Part shown: in pieces, positions 59,682 through 64,000 of the stretch
How the letters are laid out: each line of letters begins with the position of its first letter
How positions within the stretch are numbered: position 1 is the first letter of the stretch
Source of the DNA: Kordia antarctica
Lineage (GTDB): Bacteria > Bacteroidota > Bacteroidia > Flavobacteriales > Flavobacteriaceae
DNA length: 64,000 nucleotides
Assembly (NCBI RefSeq): GCF_009901525.1
Contig: NZ_CP019288.1
Span: 4,927,501-4,991,500, forward strand
Direction of reading: 5' to 3'
Notes under the pieces: generated by a model
Told to the model about the DNA's origin: nothing
Seen by the model: only the letters and a program-made list of their open reading frames with translations
Database searches by the model: none
Position numbers and translations under genes: made by a program

Positions 59682-61868
59682 TATTCTTATATAAATTTTT
59701 CAGAACTATTTGATGAAATTCAGCTAAATCATACGGTTTGATGATGAAATCGTTCATTCCTGCTTCGTGAATTTTATCTTTTATTTGATCTTCTTCCACA
59801 GCAGTCAACGCAATAATTGGAGTCTTTTTATTCATCAATCGGATGCGTTTTGTCGTTTCAATTCCGTCAATTCTCGGCATATTAATATCCATTAAAATTA
59901 AATCGTATTCGTTCGTTTTTACAAGTTCTAAAGCTGTAAAACCATCTTCAGCAACATCAATTGGTATTTTTTTGTTTCTAAAATACGTTTCGTTACCACA
60001 CGATTAATTTTATTATCATCCACAATTAAGATTTTCTTATTCATAGTATCAATTGCGTTTGTAGACAAAGGCACATCTTTTACAAATAACTCTTTGCTTT
60101 CTTCAAACGTAATTGCAAATACAAACTCACTTCCTTTATTTTCTTCGCTTTGCAGCTTGATATCACTATCAAATAATAATAATAATCGTTTTACAATGGA
60201 AAGTCCTAAACCTGTTCCTTGATAATTTTTTTCAATCGGACGCAATTGAACAAACTTATCAAATACAACTTCTTGTTTGTCTTTCGAAATACCAATTCCA
60301 TCATCTTTAATACTGAATTGTATGGTGTGTTGTTTATTTTCTTGTTTTACAGATTTTAGTTGAATCCAAATATTTCCACCTTCTGTAAACTTAATTGCAT
60401 TTCCAATAAGATTCATCAATATTTGTGACAAACGTACAGAATCGCCCATGACTATTTCTGGGATTTTCGGATCAATTTCTTGATGTACTTTATTTTTATT
60501 TTGATTCATCGCAAAACTAAACGAGTTCACTAATTCATTCACCAAACTCTTGAGATTGAATGGAAGTCGTTGTAATTTTACACCTTCGGATTCTATTTTA
60601 TTAACTTGTAACACGTTGTTTATCAATGACAATAAGTAGTTACTAGAGAATTTTAATGATTTGAAGTTTTCATTTTCTTTTAAATTTGGAAAATCTTCTG
60701 TCAACAATGAAGTTAAGCCAACAACGCCGTATAATGGCGTTCGTAATTCATGACTTACCGTAGAAAAAAACTGTGATTTTAAATTTGCTTGTTGTTCGGC
60801 TTCTTCTTTCGCTTCCCGCAATTCGGTATTTTTCAAACGAAGTTTTGCCAATGCTTTGTTTCTAAATTTATGATTCTTAAACATATTAATTAAGAGTAAA
60901 ACTAGAATAAAACCTGCTATCATTAATACATAGGAAATTTGTTTTGTTTTATTTATGATAATTTCTTGATCACGTTTTTCTACTTCGCTACGTTTCAAAT
61001 CTTCTCTGAAATCATCTACAGAAAATCGAGCTATAGCCGCTTGATTTTCTCTTATTTTTGTTTCATTGTATAAAGAATCTTTGTATTTTAAATGGATTAG
61101 CAATCTATTGTAAGCAACTTCAGATTTGCCTTGTTTCTCAGCCAAATCGGCATAATGTTTATATATTTCTGTCAATACATCTAAAACTTCCGCATCTTCT
61201 GAAAAATTGATTGCCTTTTTAAAATAAGTATCCGCCAACTCATATTTCTCTTTTGCCATAGTATAGCGTCCTAGCAAATAATTGACTTGTACTTTTCCTT
61301 CTTCATCACCATGTTTGGTATATATCATTTTTTCAGAATCTATCAAATACGGATATGCGGTATCGTATTTTTTTTCATCAATATATGTCCAACCAATATT
61401 GAGAATTGGTGTCAGAATTTCAAAAGTATCTTTTAGTTTTATAGCTAATTTTAGAGATTCTTCATAGTAAGAAAGTGCAGAATCTATCTTTTTATAACTA
61501 TCAGAATAGAGATTTCCTAAGTTATTATAAACGACAGATTGCAATGCATCATTTTTTTCCAGTTTTGCGTACTCTAGTGCTTTTAGATAGTTTCTTTTAG
61601 ATTTAGCAAACTCAGAAATTCCTTGATAAGCTAAACCTAAGTCTCCGCATAGGACTGATAAGCTATACAAATCATTAATTTTTCGCGAATACATAATTCC
61701 TTTATTCGCAGCTTCAATAGTTTCTTTATATTGATATTTCTTATAGCTTCTCTCTGAAATAAGAGCGTATTTCTTAATGCTATCTTTTATTTTCTCGTTG
61801 GAAGTTTTTTGACTCCAAACTGGAAAGATAAAAAAAAGACATCCTATAATTGATAGAATATGTTTCAA
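59674..61868 (-). pseudogene. Hybrid sensor histidine kinase / response regulator, interrupted by a frameshift
   Basis: A TTG-initiated protein (61868) has signal peptide 1-20, TPR-like repeats at about 40-270, TM helix 311-329, HisKA with phosphoacceptor H373 (VSHELRTPL), HATPase_c motifs (MNLIGNAIKF, DDGIGIS, GTGLGLSI) and then the start of a receiver (ILIVDDNKINRVV). At a run of seven A (59967-59973 on the plus strand as T7) the frame is lost and a stop follows at 59928. In the -1 frame the receiver continues with VAEDGFTALELV, phosphoacceptor MDINMPRIDG, and KPYDLAEF to 59674. A single added base would restore 731 residues. Mutation, sequencing error or slippage are all possible. Confidence 0.85.
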
Positions 61869-62056
61869 ATAGTTAGGGTTTTTAAGACTCTATGAAAGTA
61901 CAAAAAAAAAGATATAGAGAGGATTTTTTTCAGAATTCTTACGAGTAATTTCTGTTTATGCAAAAATTGATTTAATTTGAAATTGATTTACATTTGAATC
62001 TCTATAACACAAATATTTAGAAATAAGCTATTTACATAAAATTTACACGTTGCATT

Positions 62057-62470
62057 ATGAACATTTTCCACTACGCATTTAAAATAAAAGACATTGAATC
62101 GACACGTACATTTAACATTGAAATTTTAGGTTGTGAAGAAGGTAGATCCACTGAAAACTGGATTGATTTCAACTTTTACGGACATCAATTATCGGGACAT
62201 GTAAGCGAAAATTTTCCAAAACTTGATTATTGTGGAAAAGTAGATGGCGTCAACGTTCCGATTCCGCATTTTGGTTGCGTATTAACGATTGCTCAGTTTG
62301 AAACTTTACAGCAAACTTTTGAGGCTAACAAAATTGAATTCATCGTAAAACCACAAACGCGTTACGCTGGACAAACTGGCGAACAACGCACCATGTTTGT
62401 ATTTGATTTTAGTGGAAATCCATTGGAATTTAAAGCATTTTCGGATGAGAATGCGATTTTTTCGAAATAG
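62057..62470 (+). CDS. VOC (glyoxalase/bleomycin-resistance-like) family protein
   Basis: The protein has 137 residues with the VOC beta-alpha-beta-beta-beta pattern: HYAFKIKDIESTRTFNIEILGCEEG, NFYGHQLSGHV and TMFVFDFSGNPLEFKAF (metal-ligand Glu of the C-terminal repeat). His residues near positions 5 and 44 may be the other metal ligands. Probably a small dioxygenase-like or isomerase-like enzyme; the substrate is not known. It is followed after 33 bp by a hydroxylase-like gene in the same direction. Confidence 0.88.
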   Translation: MNIFHYAFKIKDIESTRTFNIEILGCEEGRSTENWIDFNFYGHQLSGHVSENFPKLDYCGKVDGVNVPIPHFGCVLTIAQFETLQQTFEANKIEFIVKPQTRYAGQTGEQRTMFVFDFSGNPLEFKAFSDENAIFSK

Positions 62471-62503
62471 TAAAATGCCAAAACTTTAAAGTATCTTAAC
62501 ACC

Positions 62504-63073
62504 ATGAATGCACTAAAGTTACCTTTTGAATTTGATCCTGAAATTATAAAAAAAGAAATCAGCCAATTCTCAAAATCAGATTATAGAGATATTTATAATT
62601 CTTCTGTAACGCTAGAAACCTTATGGTTAAAACATTTTATAGAACCTATCAATGATGCTTATGGATTTCCTATTTTTTATCCTACGGATGATTTAAAAAA
62701 GTGTCCGTATCTACTTTCTGTATTCAACATGTTTAAGTGTCGCGTAGAAACATTTAGAATTCACACTTTAGATGCTGGCGCTAAAATTCAAAAACATAGA
62801 GATTCAGGTTACGGTTTTGAGTTTGGAAAAATTAGGCTACACATTCCAGTATACACCAATGATAAAGTTGAAATTTTAGTCAATAACGAAGCTATAAAAA
62901 TGAAAGAAGGCGAATGCTGGTATTGCAATTTTCATTTGGAACATGAAGTGAGAAATAACAGTGATGAACCACGAATGCACTTAATTTTAGATTGTATAGT
63001 TAATGATTGGTTAACGGATGTTTTTGTGAAAGGTGATATAAAATTTCCCGTTAGCTTAAACCCAAACCCCTAA
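62504..63073 (+). CDS. Aspartyl/asparaginyl beta-hydroxylase-like protein
   Basis: The protein has 189 residues. Fe(II)/2-oxoglutarate dioxygenase fold of the Asp/Asn hydroxylase type: HxD in IQKHRDSGYGFEFG (about 99-101), the RLHIPVYTND strand, distal His in LEHEVRNNSDEPRMHLILD, and Arg for 2-oxoglutarate. It may hydroxylate free or peptidyl residues. Cytosolic. It is followed by the A/G-rich heptamer array. Confidence 0.85.
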   Translation: MNALKLPFEFDPEIIKKEISQFSKSDYRDIYNSSVTLETLWLKHFIEPINDAYGFPIFYPTDDLKKCPYLLSVFNMFKCRVETFRIHTLDAGAKIQKHRDSGYGFEFGKIRLHIPVYTNDKVEILVNNEAIKMKEGECWYCNFHLEHEVRNNSDEPRMHLILDCIVNDWLTDVFVKGDIKFPVSLNPNP

Positions 63074-63075
63074 AA

Positions 63076-63160
63076 GTGAAAAGTTAAAAGTTAAAAGTTG
63101 AAAGTTGAAAGTTGAAAGTGAAAAGTGAAAAGTGAAAAGTTGAAAGTGAAAAGTGAAAAA
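63076..63160. repeat. AAAAGTT/AAAGTTG heptanucleotide array
   Basis: More than ten 7-bp units, AAAAGTT, AAAGTTG and AAAAGTG variants, run with no interruption after the hydroxylase-like gene. Equivalent to the array at 22888-22935. Confidence 0.8.
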
Positions 63161-63232
63161 AAGTTTATCGTTAGTTAAGGAAGTTTATTGCAAACATCGA
63201 ATAATCGAATAAACAAACAGATAAACAAGCTA

Positions 63233-63295
63233 ATCTAAAAGCGTAGCGCTCTAATATCTAACAGCGCAGCGGTCTAATAGCGTTAGCGATCTAAC
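63233..63295 (-). repeat. TTAGA-NCGCTNNGCT repeat array after the DUF2723 stop
   Basis: On the minus strand, directly after the stop codon, come TTAGATCGCTAACGCTA, TTAGACCGCTGCGCTG and TTAGATATTAGAGCGCTACGCTTTTAGA. Same unit and orientation as the arrays at 2160, 33146 and 56609. Confidence 0.8.
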
Positions 63296-64000
63296 TTAGT
63301 ACGGCCAATTCCGCTGTTGCCATTTTAGAAAATCTGCCTCAAAATTCTGAAATGTTTCTTGACTGATTGGCGCATTTTCAATTCCACTTGGAAATTGCGA
63401 CATCATTTGTGCATACATATTTTTCAATCGGAATGCATGTCGTAAGTTTATCACAGCATTTGGCGGATCAAAAGAAGTCATCCACTGCAATTCGCCCCAA
63501 ATATTTTGCATCGCAGTTTTGCAAATCTCGGTTCCTTTTTCAACATTTCCAGCTCTTATATACAGTTTTCCAATAGCAAATGCAAATTGTTTGTACGGAA
63601 CAGTTCTATTAGGAAATAACGAAGTGCAATTGTCCAATACTTCCATCGATTTTTCAACGTTTCCTTCTTCTAATAATGCTTGCGCGAGAAAGTAATAATT
63701 CTGTCTCAAAATATTCTGTGCGTACGATTTGTTTTCATATCTGAGAAATTCATTTTCATCACGGAAACCTTCAAACTGCAATTGATTCATGATGTACGGA
63801 TACATCATTTTTGTGTCTACAATTTTTGGATTTAGTTTTGAGTTTTTTCGCTGAATTGGTGCTAAAATGTTTACCATTCCATGTTGAATTAAATAAGAAT
63901 CTAATCCAATAGTATGTCCTCTTTTGCCATTAATTGCAAAGCAAATTGGACGATTTTGAATGTTGTTGGTTAGTAAATTCATCAAAACGATTTCATTTAA
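63296..64000 (-). CDS. DUF2723 family protein (GT117-type), 3' part
   Basis: The frame runs off the right edge, so about 234 C-terminal residues are visible. LLTNNIQNRPICFAING, then KRGHTIGLDSYLIQHGMVNILAPI, and the C-terminal helical repeats (ALLEEGNVEKSMEVLDNC, YKQFAFAIGKLYIRAGNVEKG) are the tail of the ~1000-residue DUF2723 membrane proteins of Bacteroidota. The membrane part lies outside the window. An apparent TTG/ATG near 63985 is not the start, as the frame continues upstream (residues LNEIVLM). Confidence 0.9.
   Translation of the reverse strand, partial: LNEIVLMNLLTNNIQNRPICFAINGKRGHTIGLDSYLIQHGMVNILAPIQRKNSKLNPKIVDTKMMYPYIMNQLQFEGFRDENEFLRYENKSYAQNILRQNYYFLAQALLEEGNVEKSMEVLDNCTSLFPNRTVPYKQFAFAIGKLYIRAGNVEKGTEICKTAMQNIWGELQWMTSFDPPNAVINLRHAFRLKNMYAQMMSQFPSGIENAPISQETFQNFEADFLKWQQRNWPY

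Noticed and set aside
59674-59892. Independent 72-residue response-regulator gene
   Set aside because: It is the rest of the receiver domain of the frameshifted kinase, whose frame is open upstream to the A7 tract.
63296-63985. Complete 229-residue protein starting at 63985
   Set aside because: The frame stays open to the window edge and the sequence matches only the C-terminal part of DUF2723 proteins.

Overview
The window is a chromosomal segment of an AT-rich marine-type member of the Bacteroidota, almost certainly family Flavobacteriaceae. Support: the Bacteroidota promoter -7 box (TAnnTTTG) lies upstream of many genes; there are type IX secretion C-terminal sorting tails, a SusC-like N-terminus, a bacillithiol gene (bshC), GG-motif natural-product precursor peptides and a CAL67264-type small membrane protein. 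The genus cannot be fixed from sequence alone; the style recalls Kordia. No rRNA, tRNA or CRISPR array was seen.

Layout. 1-8.1 kb: truncated serine hydrolase lipoprotein, rimO, a secreted M14 peptidase, bshC, a small membrane protein and an odd metzincin-like protein with a long hydrophobic N-terminus. 8.3-13 kb: a probable operon guaA - LysM/periplasmic-binding protein - OsmC - DUF922-like protease - DUF3820-like protein. 13.2-14.7 kb: a leaderless amidase, a lipoprotein and a small helical protein. 15.1-20.2 kb: a three-gene operon of leaderless, mostly alpha-helical proteins that look like a tripartite ClyA/Xax/Mak-style pore-forming toxin; this is the most unusual locus here. 20.5-25 kb: a SusC-N-terminus/vWA chimera and an acyl-CoA carboxylase beta subunit. 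25-28.7 kb: redox/quinone-stress type genes (DoxX-like, FMN reductase, MarR, two pirins). 28.8-34.2 kb: GH17 glucanase, CAP protein, FadH-like reductase, UPF0158, TraB/GumN lipoprotein. 34.4-37.4 kb: small membrane protein, ECF sigma/RskA anti-sigma pair, then three Cys-rich GG-leader precursor peptides and a duplicated scrap of the anti-sigma gene. 37.6-40.3 kb: TPR lipoprotein and a split DUF4331 pair. 40.6-44.7 kb: ettA, an orphan lipoprotein and an IS3-family element. 44.9-50.1 kb: a seven-gene ECF sigma / Spy-like / YHYH / MORN / SCO operon on the minus strand. 50.2-54.4 kb: an RsmB/NOP methyltransferase and two T9SS-secreted proteins (endonuclease I; lamin-tail). 54.6-59 kb: amino-acid racemase and histidine-utilisation genes hutI and hutG with a transglutaminase-like protein and a GNAT between or after. 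59-64 kb: VTT membrane protein, a hybrid sensor kinase broken by a frameshift at a poly-A tract, VOC protein, Asp/Asn hydroxylase-like protein and the 3' end of a DUF2723 gene.

Intergenic DNA is rich in small repeats: heptanucleotide tandem arrays, TTAGA-NCGCTNNGCT arrays sitting directly after stop codons, TGAGCGAAGTCGAAGTG-type elements, a palindromic element in two inverted copies, and two copies of a ~190-bp element whose hairpin stems differ by compensating changes. Several genes have the -7 box so close to the ATG that the TTTG can be misread as a TTG start; ATG starts were chosen in those cases.
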